From contig NZ_JAGHQX010000010.1 in assembly GCF_017744095.1 (NCBI RefSeq), positions 1 to 64,000 on the forward strand: a stretch of DNA of 64,000 nucleotides. The letters run 5' to 3'. Below, piece after piece: positions 46,489 to 55,436 of this stretch. The DNA is from Shimia sp. R10_1. GTDB taxonomy: Bacteria > Pseudomonadota > Alphaproteobacteria > Rhodobacterales > Rhodobacteraceae. The notes below the pieces were generated by a model. The model saw only the letters and a program-made list of their open reading frames with translations. It was not told the DNA's origin and made no database searches. How positions within the stretch are numbered: position 1 is the first letter of the stretch; each line of letters begins with the position of its first letter. Both the position numbers and the translations under genes were made by a program.

Positions 46489-47472
46489 TCAGAACGCCAC
46501 CAAAACCGCGCCCTTGCGCCCACCGGCCTCGACCAGATTATGCGCGGCACCTGCCGCGTCCGGGGCAAACACATTGGGGGTCTCAAAGGTCAGCGCGCCC
46601 GCCATCAACGCGGCATGCAGACGTGCAATCGCCGCATCCCGCGCCGCTTTGGGCAGGATATAAATCAAGGTGATGTCGAGCTTGAGCGCCTTGAACAGCA
46701 TGGGGCCAAACGGCATCTCAGGTGTCATGTCCTTGGCAGAGCCATAGGCGGCAATGGTGCCCAACGGCTTCATGACCTCGGCAAGCAGCGCGAGATTGGG
46801 CCCTAACTCGACCTCCACCGCACGGTCCACCCCACCACCGCTGACCGCCAGAATGTCCTCCGCTAAGGTCGGGCTTGCGTAGTCAAACACATGTGTCGCC
46901 CCTGCCGCTTTCACCCGCGCCATATCGCGTGCGCCACAGGTGGCGATCACCGTCGCCCCGCCCCAGGCCGCAAGCTGCACCGCCAGAAAGCCAACAGAGC
47001 CGCCGCCACCGGAAACCAGCACCACCTTACCCGTCACATCCCCGTCGCCAAACACAGTTTGCGCCGCGGTCAGACCGGGAATGCCCAACACAGCCCCCAC
47101 TTCCAGAGAAACCGTTTCCGGCAGGGTCACGGCCTGATCCGCTGGCAAGACCACATATTCCGCACAGGTGCCAAAGGGGCGCTGCCACTGACCGTTCCAG
47201 ATCCAGACACGCGCGCCGACGCGCGCCGCATCCACGCCCGCGCCAACCGCCTCAATCACACCGGCACCATCGCTGTGGGGCACGATCACCTCAAACGGCG
47301 GTTTGGTCACACCGGGGCGCGTGCCACTGCGTGCCTTTGCGTCCGAGGGATTCGCGCCTGAAAAGGCAACCCGCACCAAAACCTCTCCCGCGGCTGGGGA
47401 TGGTTTTGGCAATTCCTCCACCTGCAAAACATCCTGCGCTGCGCCAAATTTGCGCCAGGTCACTGCCTTCAT
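46489..47472 (-). CDS. NADPH:quinone reductase (zinc-type alcohol dehydrogenase-like)
   Basis: 327 residues, MDR superfamily without catalytic zinc. Start ATG 47472 (MKAVTWRKFGAA) with GAGGGAG upstream. N-terminal GroES-like domain (VRVAFSGANPSDAKARSG) and nucleotide fold with VLVSGGGGSVGFLAVQLA and IATCGARDMARVKAAGA. Zn-binding residues of alcohol dehydrogenases are absent, which points to a zeta-crystallin-type quinone reductase. Stands alone. Confidence 0.86.
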   Translation of the reverse strand: MKAVTWRKFGAAQDVLQVEELPKPSPAAGEVLVRVAFSGANPSDAKARSGTRPGVTKPPFEVIVPHSDGAGVIEAVGAGVDAARVGARVWIWNGQWQRPFGTCAEYVVLPADQAVTLPETVSLEVGAVLGIPGLTAAQTVFGDGDVTGKVVLVSGGGGSVGFLAVQLAAWGGATVIATCGARDMARVKAAGATHVFDYASPTLAEDILAVSGGGVDRAVEVELGPNLALLAEVMKPLGTIAAYGSAKDMTPEMPFGPMLFKALKLDITLIYILPKAARDAAIARLHAALMAGALTFETPNVFAPDAAGAAHNLVEAGGRKGAVLVAF

Positions 47473-47587
47473 CGCGCGCTCCCTCTCTGTTGTTGTAAGG
47501 TCATTTTCTGCGCATGCTGACACAGGCAAAGGCCACGCACAATTGCGCGGCCGCCACGTCACAACATGTCAGAAAGTCAGGCGCCGA

Positions 47588-48034
47588 TCAGGTGCGGCGC
47601 AGGCGGATCACCACGTCGATCTTGGAAATCTCAGCGCCCTCGGGCGCATCCGGCAAGCGGGCAATCTTCAGCTGCTCAGACGGTGCATCGGTCAACACAC
47701 GGTCATCTTCCCAGAAGAAATGCGGGTGATCGCCGGTGTTGGTGTCAAAATAGCTTTTGGCGCCATCAACCGTGATTTCCTGCATCAGACCGGCCTCACA
47801 AAACGCACGCAGCGTGTTGTAAACCGTCGCCAGCGACACACGATCTCCGGAATCCTGCACAGAGGCATAGAGGCTTTCCGCCGTCACATGGCGGTCATTG
47901 CCGTCACCCACCAGCAGCGCCGCCAGCGCCACACGCTGACGCGTCGGGCGCAGCCCACCGGATGCCAGCCACTTGGTGCCGACCTGTACCGGGGTATCTG
48001 AGATATGTGCCTGTGTGCCGTCTGTCGTGCTCAT
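47588..48034 (-). CDS. irr: Iron response regulator Irr (Fur family)
   Basis: 148-residue Fur-family regulator. N-terminal winged helix with LRPTRQRVALAALLVG, HVTAESLYASV and SLATVYNTLRAFCEAGLM. The dimer part has FDTNTGDHPHFFWEDDRVL; the Fur Zn-binding CxxC motifs are lacking, as in Irr. The N-terminal heme regulatory motif of rhizobial Irr is not seen. The position divergent from fabA is the standard irr-fabA arrangement in this group. The shared promoter holds a Fur-like palindrome (48085-48107). Confidence 0.9.
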   Translation of the reverse strand: MSTTDGTQAHISDTPVQVGTKWLASGGLRPTRQRVALAALLVGDGNDRHVTAESLYASVQDSGDRVSLATVYNTLRAFCEAGLMQEITVDGAKSYFDTNTGDHPHFFWEDDRVLTDAPSEQLKIARLPDAPEGAEISKIDVVIRLRRT

Positions 48035-48084
48035 GGGTCAAATCCTGATTGTGCGGGTCATGTTTAGCGCATTTTAAAGGGCAG

Positions 48085-48107
48085 TTTCAATTGAAAATGA
48101 GTCGCAA
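48085..48107. promoter_or_regulatory. Fur-family operator candidate between irr and fabA
   Basis: A perfect 12-bp palindrome TTTCAATTGAAA (48085-48096) continues as ATGAGTCGCAA. The stretch from 48089 reads AATTGAAAATGAGTCGCAA, close to the classical Fur box. It lies about 50-70 bp upstream of the irr start and 125 bp from fabA. Confidence 0.45.
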
Positions 48108-48232
48108 GTGGGAAACAGCCCCTTTCAGACAGCGGGTCTGCCCGAAAGAGGCGCCCCCACAGCCGCCTTGCAGGGGCATGGGCGCAAGTGCTAGAGGGGT
48201 CCAAATCAAACGGACTGATAAGGGACCCCAGA

Positions 48233-48742
48233 ATGGCCGACTATCCAACGAGCTTTGACAAAGACGATCTGCTGAAATGCGCGCGCGGCGAGCTCTTTGG
48301 TCCCGGCAATGCGCAGCTCCCTGCCCCGCCCATGCTGATGATGGACCGCATTACCGAGGTCTCCAGCGACGGCGGCGCCCATGGCAAAGGCCACATTCTG
48401 GCAGAATTCGACATCACGCCTGACCTCTGGTTCTTTGACTGCCACTTCCCCAACAACCCGATCATGCCCGGCTGTCTGGGTCTGGATGGCCTGTGGCAGC
48501 TGACCGGCTTCAACCTCGGTTGGCGCGGCTGGACCGGCCGCGGCTACGCGCTGGGTGTGGGCGAAGTGAAACTCAAAGGCATGGTGCGCCCGGACCGCAA
48601 GATGCTGACCTATAAGATCGACTTCACCAAAGCCATCCAAACCCGCCGCCTGACCATGGGCGTGGCCGACGGCATCGTCGAAGCCGACGGCGAAGTGATC
48701 TATGAGGTCAAAGACATGAAGGTTGCGCTCAGCGAGAGCTGA
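48233..48742 (+). CDS. fabA: 3-hydroxydecanoyl-ACP dehydratase/isomerase FabA
   Basis: Introduces the cis double bond in unsaturated fatty acid synthesis. 169 residues. Active-site His71 ([12 protein letters not shown]) and Asp85 ([12 protein letters not shown]) are at the expected places. Start ATG 48233 gives the normal N-terminus [15 protein letters not shown]. It is divergent from irr. In relatives fabB follows directly; here a terminator and a foreign gene on the other strand intervene, so fabA is on its own transcript. Confidence 0.97.
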   Translation: MADYPTSFDKDDLLKCARGELFGPGNAQLPAPPMLMMDRITEVSSDGGAHGKGHILAEFDITPDLWFFDCHFPNNPIMPGCLGLDGLWQLTGFNLGWRGWTGRGYALGVGEVKLKGMVRPDRKMLTYKIDFTKAIQTRRLTMGVADGIVEADGEVIYEVKDMKVALSES

Positions 48743-48768
48743 TTTTGGGCGACATGTGAGGAAAAGGA

Positions 48769-48791
48769 AAAGGCCCCGCGGGGCCTTTTTT
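48769..48791 (+). terminator. Terminator of fabA
   Basis: Self-complementary aaaggccccgcggggccttt (48769-48788) followed by TTT. It is 26 bp after the fabA stop and marks the point after which AT-rich DNA begins. Confidence 0.88.
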
Positions 48792-48836
48792 GTTGGAGGA
48801 CAGGCGAAAAGTGTCCAATTCAGCACACTATAACAC

Positions 48837-50315
48837 TCATACTGACAATAGTTTCATACACCTTTTGAATAGATCCGCATTCCCGACAAACACCACGGTC
48901 AATTCTTTTCTTGTTCTTGTTATATTTTGAAATAGCATTTTTGATGGGTCATAATAAGTCTTGCCGAAATATACCAAATAACCACTCTCATCGTATTGAA
49001 AAAAATCGTCAACGACTACGGTTACGGAGTCAAACTCTTGCCCAATCACGCCATGGGACGAATTTGCACTACTGATTGCATAGCGTTCATGGTACTCTGC
49101 TTGGTACCTAGATGGCGTGAAATTTAGAACCGTAGTTCTCTTGGGATCCAGAGCACTAAGATACTCTTGAGCACTAGCGGCATCCTCAAAGTACAATAGA
49201 GAAACGTTCTCCCCGCTTGAACACTTAGTGTTTCGCTTCCCATCGAAGAGACCTTTAATAAAGTCGGAAATCTCCCTATTGGTTCTAATTTTCTCGGTCA
49301 ACTTGTAATTTTTCACATTTGGCAAATTTAATATTTCATCCGTAACCCCTGAGTTTGTTTCGAAGCTCGCCAATGTTTGACGACGATCGAACGAAAACAG
49401 ACAATTTGCCTTACTTGTTTCAACTCGGGCCTTGATATCTTCAAGCTGGCCATTCCGAAGCCTTTGAGACTCATCTACAATTATGCAACTAAATTCATCA
49501 AATATCTTACTTGAATAGTTTTTCACCGACGTGATCACCCACCCCGCTTCGATTAAGGATAAATGACCCGAGTTTAATTTTCCGCAATGAATAATTAAGA
49601 CCCTCTTTTGGGACTTTTGCAGCTCCATTGCCAAACTGTAAGACAGAAGTGTCTTACCGGTACCAGCAGCACCTTCAATCGAAATGAAATTCGGCCCACC
49701 AGTGTTTTCTATTTTGGATATTACTTCTACCAAAATTTCTTCTTGCTGGTGCGTCAAGAAGAATTGACCCTCTAAAAACTTTTCAGTCGAATTAAATGGT
49801 GAGACTAAGAAATTTCCCGGCTCAAAAACTTGATCGGGATCACAAACTGAGTCAAATTCCCTTTCATGAAGAGAAACGTTGATCTGACAAGCGTCGACTA
49901 TCTCAAGTTCATCGTTCAGGTTCAAACCGAAAAACTCTCTACTTTCAGCTACAAATAGGTATGTTTCTACAAGATCACCAGTCGGTGAAAGATAGTACCT
50001 GTTTCGCTTGAGCTGCTTAGCAATTTTATCGCGACTTGCTTTTCTCTTGATCTCGATGTTGATAACGCCATCTTTACAAAACCGCAGTAAGTCAAACTCT
50101 TTGCCAATTTGAGGAATTTTATAGCCTACAAAAAAGCCGTCAAAAGCTAATGCTCCCCCCTCATGGGTAGATAATTGCTCAACCAACTTGGCAAGATCTT
50201 CCAGTTCATAGTCTTTGATCGAAGCGTTGAGATGCTTAAGATAACTCTTGAAAACATCTGGAGCCAAACGCTGCTTTGCCTGAATAAGAGATTTAAGGTT
50301 TGTCGAACGAAGCAT
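48837..50315 (-). CDS. PD-(D/E)XK nuclease fused to Schlafen-group-3/DUF2075 helicase (likely defence gene)
   Basis: 492 residues, no counterpart among neighbours. N-terminal half: a nuclease-like core with Asp75 (GKEFDLLRF) and Glu88-x-Lys90 (NIEIKRK), a D...ExK arrangement of PD-(D/E)XK/NERD-like enzymes. C-terminal half: superfamily 1 helicase with a Q-motif (LTHQQEE, 187-193), Walker A GAAGTGKT (215-222), Walker B IIVDESQRL (D281-E282), motif III FSFDRRQTL (308-316), motif V HGVIGQEFDSVTVVV (421-435) and motif VI NITRTRKEL (464-472), the set of the DUF2075/Schlafen-g3 helicases. The gene is visibly AT-rich, has a weak ribosome site, and lies antisense within fabA-fabB. Such single-gene nuclease-helicase proteins act in phage defence; here this is inference. 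Confidence 0.8.
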   Translation of the reverse strand: MLRSTNLKSLIQAKQRLAPDVFKSYLKHLNASIKDYELEDLAKLVEQLSTHEGGALAFDGFFVGYKIPQIGKEFDLLRFCKDGVINIEIKRKASRDKIAKQLKRNRYYLSPTGDLVETYLFVAESREFFGLNLNDELEIVDACQINVSLHEREFDSVCDPDQVFEPGNFLVSPFNSTEKFLEGQFFLTHQQEEILVEVISKIENTGGPNFISIEGAAGTGKTLLSYSLAMELQKSQKRVLIIHCGKLNSGHLSLIEAGWVITSVKNYSSKIFDEFSCIIVDESQRLRNGQLEDIKARVETSKANCLFSFDRRQTLASFETNSGVTDEILNLPNVKNYKLTEKIRTNREISDFIKGLFDGKRNTKCSSGENVSLLYFEDAASAQEYLSALDPKRTTVLNFTPSRYQAEYHERYAISSANSSHGVIGQEFDSVTVVVDDFFQYDESGYLVYFGKTYYDPSKMLFQNITRTRKELTVVFVGNADLFKRCMKLLSV

Positions 50316-50453
50316 GCAACTCTACCATAGATTGTTATCATGCGCCCATCTCGCACAATCAAATTTCTTCGTAAAGCTGGAAACTTAAACTTCAGCACAT
50401 CCTGCAGTGCCACCCTGCATGAAATGCCCATTGATCCCCACACCCAACCCACC

Positions 50454-50483
50454 TTGCGCCTACCCGCACAAATCCCCTACATA
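50454..50483 (+). promoter_or_regulatory. Probable fabB promoter
   Basis: TTGCGC (50454-50459) and TACATA (50478-50483) are 18 bases apart, with about 28 bases to the fabB start and a good GGGAGAG ribosome site. It would let fabB-fabI be expressed independently of fabA despite the insertion. Confidence 0.5.
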
Positions 50484-50511
50484 GACGCCAGCAAACTAAG
50501 GGAGAGCGCAC

Positions 50512-51741
50512 ATGCGTCGCGTCGTCGTTACCGGACTGGGTATCGTTTCCTCGATCGGCACCAATGCCGAAGAAGTCACCGCCTCGCTGAAAGCGGGCAA
50601 ATCTGGCATCTCTGCCAGCCCGGAAATGAGCGAGCATGGCTTCCGCAGCCAGATCGCCGGTCATATTGACATCGACCCCAAGGAACATGTGGACAAACGC
50701 ACCCTGCGCTTCATGGGCCCCGGTGCGGCTTATGCCCATATCGCCATGCAACAGGCGATTGCCGATTCCGGCCTCGCCGAAGATCAGGTTGTGAACGAGC
50801 GCACTGGCCTTGTGGCTGGCTCTGGCGGCCCCTCGACCTCTTCCATGCTGGTCGCACACCAGACTGTCGAGAAAACCGGCGCGACCAAGCGCATCGGGCC
50901 GTTTGCGGTGCCAAAATGCATGAGCTCGACCATTTCGGCCAACCTCGCCACCGCCTTTAAGATCAAAGGCATCAACTATTCCATCACCTCGGCCTGCTCG
51001 ACCTCGTTGCACTGCATCGGCAACGCCGCAGAGCAGATCATGATGGGCAAGCAGGACGTGATGTTTGCCGGCGGCGGTGAAGAGCTCGACTGGACCCTCT
51101 CCTGCCTGTTTGACGCCATGGGCGCGATGAGCAGCAAGTATAACGACACCCCGGAAAAAGCCTCCCGCGCCTTTGATGAAGACCGCGACGGGTTTGTGAT
51201 CTCCGGCGGCGGCGGCATTGTGGTGCTGGAAGATCTGGAACACGCACTGGCACGCGGCGCAAAAATCTACGCCGAAGTCACCGGCTTTGCCGCAACCTCT
51301 GATGGTCACGACATGGTGGCCCCATCCGGCGAAGGCGGTGAGCGCGCAATGCGTCTGGCGCTCTCCACCCTGCCTGAGGGGCGCAAAGTGGATTACATCA
51401 ACGCCCACGGCACCTCCACGCCTGTGGGCGATGTGGGTGAGGTTGAGGCCGCCCGCCGCGTCTTTGGCGCAGGCAACGTGCCGCCGATCTCCTCCACCAA
51501 ATCCATGACCGGCCACGCCCAAGGTGCGGCAGGCGCGCTGGAAGCCATCTTCTGCCTGCTGATGCTCGATCAGGATTTCATCGCCCCGTCGATCAATGTG
51601 GACACGCTGGCCACCGGCATCGAGCCGGGCGAAGTGGCGACCTCTTTGGTGGAGAACGCGGGCCTTGATAGCGTGATGACCAACAGCTTCGGCTTTGGTG
51701 GCACCAACGGCTCCATGGTTCTCAGCAAATACAAAGGGTAA
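50512..51741 (+). CDS. fabB: Beta-ketoacyl-ACP synthase I FabB
   Basis: Elongating condensing enzyme required for unsaturated fatty acids. 409 residues. Catalytic Cys162 (TSACSTSLHC), His in NAHGTSTPVGD, Lys in SSTKSMTGHAQGAAG and His of that same segment, GFGGTNGSMVLSKY at the C-terminus. The FabB rather than FabF type is supported by pairing with fabA/fabI. Start ATG 50512 has GGGAGAG upstream. Followed by fabI after 5 bases. Confidence 0.96.
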   Translation: MRRVVVTGLGIVSSIGTNAEEVTASLKAGKSGISASPEMSEHGFRSQIAGHIDIDPKEHVDKRTLRFMGPGAAYAHIAMQQAIADSGLAEDQVVNERTGLVAGSGGPSTSSMLVAHQTVEKTGATKRIGPFAVPKCMSSTISANLATAFKIKGINYSITSACSTSLHCIGNAAEQIMMGKQDVMFAGGGEELDWTLSCLFDAMGAMSSKYNDTPEKASRAFDEDRDGFVISGGGGIVVLEDLEHALARGAKIYAEVTGFAATSDGHDMVAPSGEGGERAMRLALSTLPEGRKVDYINAHGTSTPVGDVGEVEAARRVFGAGNVPPISSTKSMTGHAQGAAGALEAIFCLLMLDQDFIAPSINVDTLATGIEPGEVATSLVENAGLDSVMTNSFGFGGTNGSMVLSKYKG

Positions 51742-51746
51742 TCCCC

Positions 51747-52538
51747 ATGACAGGTGTTCTGGCGGGCAAACGCGGCCTGATTATGGGCGTCGCAAACGAG
51801 CGCTCGATTGCATGGGGCATTGCCCGCGCCATGCATGAGGCTGGGGCCGAGCTCGCCTTCACCTACCAAGGCAACGCCTTTGGCAAGCGGGTCAAACCGC
51901 TTGTCGAAAGTGTCGGCAGTGATCTTCTGCTTGATGTGGATGTGACCGATGACGCCTCGCTCGATGCGGCCTTTGCCACCTTGGCGGACACATGGCCCAC
52001 CATCGATTTTGTGGTGCATGCCATCGCCTATTCAGACCGCAACGAGCTGACCGGACGCTTTGTTGACACCACACGCGACAACTTCAAGAATTCGCTGGAT
52101 ATTTCCTGCTATTCGCTGATCGAAGTCGCCCGACGCGCGCACCCGATGATGGCAGAAAACGGCGGCACTATCCTGACCCTGACTTATCAGGGCGCCAACC
52201 GCGTGACCCCGTTTTACAACGTTATGGGCGTGGCCAAAGCCGCACTGGAAAGCGCAACCCGCTATCTGGCCAGTGACCTTGGCCCCGATGGCATCCGCGT
52301 GAATGCAATCTCCCCCGGCCCGATGAAAACCCTCGCGGGTGCAGCCATCGGTGGCGCACGCGCCACCTTCAAACACGCTGAGGAAAACGCCCCGCTGCGT
52401 GCCAATGCCACGCTCGACGCGGTGGGCGGCACAGCGGTCTATCTCGCCTCGGACGCAGGCGCCTGCACCACAGGCGAAGTGCTGCGTGTGGATGGGGGCT
52501 TTCATGTGCTGGGCATGCCGCTCACCGAAAACCTCTAA
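51747..52538 (+). CDS. fabI: Enoyl-ACP reductase FabI
   Basis: NADH-dependent reductase of the elongation cycle and target of triclosan. 263 residues. Tyr147, Tyr157 and Lys164 (LTYQGANRVTPFYNVMGVAK) match the E. coli catalytic set (146/156/163). The nucleotide-binding part is LIMGVANERSIAWGIA. Five bases after fabB; co-transcribed. Confidence 0.96.
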   Translation: MTGVLAGKRGLIMGVANERSIAWGIARAMHEAGAELAFTYQGNAFGKRVKPLVESVGSDLLLDVDVTDDASLDAAFATLADTWPTIDFVVHAIAYSDRNELTGRFVDTTRDNFKNSLDISCYSLIEVARRAHPMMAENGGTILTLTYQGANRVTPFYNVMGVAKAALESATRYLASDLGPDGIRVNAISPGPMKTLAGAAIGGARATFKHAEENAPLRANATLDAVGGTAVYLASDAGACTTGEVLRVDGGFHVLGMPLTENL

Positions 52539-52563
52539 GCTGCCAATTTGACGGGGACCGCGC

Positions 52564-53616
52564 TCACTGCGCCGCCTCATACTCTGCGCCAATGGCCTGC
52601 AAGATCTCTGCGGCACCGCCTTGGCGCACCCGAGCCACGCCCGCACCTGCCCATTGCGCACCAAACCCGGGCTCCCCAGCAGCTTTGGCCGCTGCATTCA
52701 GCTGTTTCGCCACATCATAAGCCACAGGATAGTCCGGCACCCGTGCATGCAGCGCCTCTCCCAGCGCCACATATTTGTTGCGCAAGCACCGCGCCGGGCG
52801 GCCTGATAAAGTGGGCGTGAGCTCTGAAGGCTGCAGCGCCGGATCTCTGAGTGCCGCACGATAGCCCGCATCTGCCGCGGACTCCGTACAATCCAAAAAG
52901 GCGGTGCCCAGCTGTGCCACCGCCGCACCAGTGGCAAGCGCACGCGCCACGTCTGCACCATCCATCAACCCACCGGCGGCAATGATCGGCACATCGACCT
53001 CCGGCCCCAGCGCCCGCACAAGCGCCAATGTCGACAGCGCCGCGTCCTCCGCCTCTGGATCAAACATGCCGCGATGCCCGCCAGCCTCAATGCCTTGCGC
53101 CACAATCGCATCCACGCCCGCCGACTGACAGGCGTGTGCCTCCTCCACATTGGTCGCACTGGCAAAAACCAGATTGCCCGCCGCCTGCAGCTCGGCAATC
53201 CACCCAGTATCCGGCAGACCAAAATGCAGACTCACCACACCGGGCTTCTCCTCCAAAAGCATGTCACACATCGCCCGGTCGACGGCGAAACTCTTGTAGA
53301 TCTCATGAAGCTTTTCCGGCGGCTGTGCCCCGTAGCGCGCAAAAGTCGGCGCAAGTGCGGCCAGCCACGCAGTTTCCACATCCGCATCCCGCACGGCAGG
53401 CGCATGGCAAAACAGATTGGCATTGATCGGCCGCTCCGTCAGCGCGCGCGCCGCCTGCAGCATCTGGCGCGCACCGTCCACACCCGCGGCGCCAAGCCCC
53501 AGCGCACCAAGCCCTCCGGCATTGCTGACGGCCGCTGCCATCTCAGGCGTGGACACCCCCGCCATAGGCGCCTGAAACAAGGGCCACGTGAGGCCCAGTT
53601 TTTTGACCAGATCCAT
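52564..53616 (-). CDS. Nitronate monooxygenase (2-nitropropane dioxygenase family)
   Basis: FMN TIM barrel of 350 residues that oxidises alkyl nitronates. FMN-site motifs: PLFQAPMAGVSTPEMAAAVS, AQGIEAGGHRG (catalytic His), PIIAAGGLMDGADVARALATGA and VAQLGTAFL. It converges on fabI with 25 bp between. Class I versus II cannot be settled by eye; the substrate may be propionate-3-nitronate or another nitronate. Confidence 0.88.
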   Translation of the reverse strand: MDLVKKLGLTWPLFQAPMAGVSTPEMAAAVSNAGGLGALGLGAAGVDGARQMLQAARALTERPINANLFCHAPAVRDADVETAWLAALAPTFARYGAQPPEKLHEIYKSFAVDRAMCDMLLEEKPGVVSLHFGLPDTGWIAELQAAGNLVFASATNVEEAHACQSAGVDAIVAQGIEAGGHRGMFDPEAEDAALSTLALVRALGPEVDVPIIAAGGLMDGADVARALATGAAVAQLGTAFLDCTESAADAGYRAALRDPALQPSELTPTLSGRPARCLRNKYVALGEALHARVPDYPVAYDVAKQLNAAAKAAGEPGFGAQWAGAGVARVRQGGAAEILQAIGAEYEAAQ

Positions 53617-53839
53617 TGCCTGTCCTCCTTGCGCCCACGCTACTGCACCGCGCTCAAAAGGCCACCCAGAAACGCATTCATCGCCCCAAATGACCCTTTC
53701 AAAGCGCTTTCAGAGCGCCTCAAGCCTTTCAAAAATCTCATAGCGGCCCAGCGCGAACAGCATAGCCACACCCCTTGGAATGCCCTCTTTTTGCGCAATA
53801 TAGAAACCTTCATTTCACAAGTTTTCGGATTCAACCCAA
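53617..53839. other. Gap with no recognised gene
   Basis: 223 bases between the nitronate monooxygenase start and a small membrane-protein gene. The reading frame on the minus strand (53640-53834) has no ribosome site or recognisable sequence and is judged spurious. Confidence 0.4.
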
Positions 53840-54073
53840 ATGCAGTTTTATGCAGTTCTCTTGGCCATCTCTGGGGTCGTGCTCTTGTTTGTTCTGGCCG
53901 CCAATATCCTGAGCGAGCGAACCCGTCTCAAAAAGCTGGAACCCCTGCTTGTTGCACTCAGTCTGGGGATCGTCTTTTGGGCACTGCTCACCTCGACGCC
54001 CCATAGCGCAAGCCCCTTGCCGCAAAGCTCTTCGGCACGCCCCGCAAAAATGCTGGACTGGATCGGGCGATAA
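53840..54073 (+). CDS. Small predicted membrane protein
   Basis: 77 residues with two hydrophobic helices (AVLLAISGVVLLFVLAANIL and LLVALSLGIVFWALL) separated by a charged turn (SERTRLKKLE), then a Ser/Pro tail. The ATG at 53840 has no strong ribosome site. No family recognised; may be a real small gene, or a chance frame in a GC-rich gap. Confidence 0.4.
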   Translation: MQFYAVLLAISGVVLLFVLAANILSERTRLKKLEPLLVALSLGIVFWALLTSTPHSASPLPQSSSARPAKMLDWIGR

Positions 54074-54180
54074 AAAACCGCGCCCTTCAAAACCTGTCGC
54101 AAGCGCTCACAATCTTTGGCACACAGCAAAAAGCCCGCCATATACAGGCGGGCTCTGCAAAACGTATTGGGAGCGTCAGC

Positions 54181-54609
54181 TCAGTTGATCGACACAAGCT
54201 CAATTGCGAATGTCAGATCCTTGCCCGCCAGCATGTGGTTGGCATCCAGCTTGACGCTTTCGTCAGTGATTTCCACCACGGTCACCGGCACAATCTGACC
54301 TGTCGGAGATTGCATCTGCAGCTGCAAACCCACTTCCAGCGGGATCTCTGCCGGGATCTGTTCGCGCGGCACATCCTGCACAGCCTCGTCATGACGCGGG
54401 CCATAGGCCTGATCCGCTGGGATCTCCGCCACCTTTTTGTCACCGACACTCATGCCGTCCACGGCGCTGTCAAAACCTGCGATCACTTGACCAGAGCCAA
54501 GGGTGAACTCCAGCGGGTCACGCCCTTCGGAACTGTCGAAAACCGACCCATCGCTCAGGGTGCCGGTGTAGTGAATACGGACGGTGTCGCCCGATTTTGC
54601 TGCGGTCAT
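54181..54609 (-). CDS. FKBP-type peptidyl-prolyl isomerase (SlyD-like)
   Basis: 142 residues. FKBP core with TVRIHYTGTLSDGSVFDSS, GRDPLEFTLGSGQVIAGFDSAVDGM and an insert-in-flap (PADQAYGPRHDEAVQDVPREQ) as in SlyD. The His/Cys-rich metal tail of E. coli SlyD is missing. Start ATG 54609 (MTAAKSGD), with a GGGAC site; an upstream in-frame ATG adds four residues. Stands alone. Confidence 0.9.
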   Translation of the reverse strand: MTAAKSGDTVRIHYTGTLSDGSVFDSSEGRDPLEFTLGSGQVIAGFDSAVDGMSVGDKKVAEIPADQAYGPRHDEAVQDVPREQIPAEIPLEVGLQLQMQSPTGQIVPVTVVEITDESVKLDANHMLAGKDLTFAIELVSIN

Positions 54610-54749
54610 GAAATGTCCCATCTGTCAGCATGTCCCGACCAAAGCGTCGGCTTGAGCGCCGCACCCTATAGACCTTGGTGTTAATTGGCAAACAGGCCTT
54701 TCCGCCCTGCGCCAAACCTGCCAAGCTGCTGGCAAAACGGGAGGATCAC

Positions 54750-55436
54750 ATGGCGATCACAACGTGTGTTTTTGACGCTTATGGCACGCTTTTTGATGTA
54801 GCCGCTGCGGCGCGGGAAGCCGCAGGCGAGCCGGGACGAGAGGCATTTGCGGCCCATTGGCAGGATGTGGCCAACAACTGGCGCCTCAAACAGCTACAAT
54901 ACACATGGCTGCGCGCCGTGGCAGAGGCCCACACCGATTTCTGGGAGGTCACGCAAAACGGTCTGGATTGGGCCTTGGAGGCTTCGGGTTTGCAGGGCGA
55001 TGACGAGCTGCGCGCCCGCCTGCTTGCGCTGTATTGGGAGCTGTCGGCCTACCCCGAGGTGCCCGCCATGCTGGCCGCGCTGAAAGCCGCCGGTTTTAAT
55101 ACGGCGATCCTGTCCAATGGCTCACCGGATATGCTCAATGGCGCGGTGCAATCGGCGCAGGTTGGGGAATTTCTCGATGATGTGCTCAGCGTTGAGGATG
55201 TGGGCATCTTCAAGCCTGCCGCATCGGTCTATGATCTGGTGGGCAAACGTTTCAACTGTGCCAAGGATGAGGTGCTGTTTGTCTCCTCCAATGGCTGGGA
55301 TGCGGGCTGCGCCACCGGCTACGGCTTCACCACCGCCTGGGTCAACCGCGCAGGCGAGCCGGTGGACCGCCTGCCCTGGCAACCGGCCCATATCCTGTCT
55401 GACCTGACCACCATCCCCGATCTTGCGAGCGCCTGA
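54750..55436 (+). CDS. Haloacid dehalogenase, type II
   Basis: 228 residues, HAD superfamily. Asp nucleophile in VFDAYGTLFDVAAAA (residue 8), SNGSPDMLNGAV as motif II, KPAASVYDLV as motif III and SSNGWDAGCATGYGF as motif IV, all in the pattern of L-2-haloacid dehalogenases. Start ATG 54750 has GGGAGGA upstream. Its stop overlaps the next start by one base (TGATG). Head of a plus-strand run of catabolic genes. Confidence 0.9.
   Translation: MAITTCVFDAYGTLFDVAAAAREAAGEPGREAFAAHWQDVANNWRLKQLQYTWLRAVAEAHTDFWEVTQNGLDWALEASGLQGDDELRARLLALYWELSAYPEVPAMLAALKAAGFNTAILSNGSPDMLNGAVQSAQVGEFLDDVLSVEDVGIFKPAASVYDLVGKRFNCAKDEVLFVSSNGWDAGCATGYGFTTAWVNRAGEPVDRLPWQPAHILSDLTTIPDLASA

Noticed and set aside
53640-53834. 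Minus-strand frame of 64 codons
   Set aside because: No start context, no conserved features; lies over the promoter side of the next genes.
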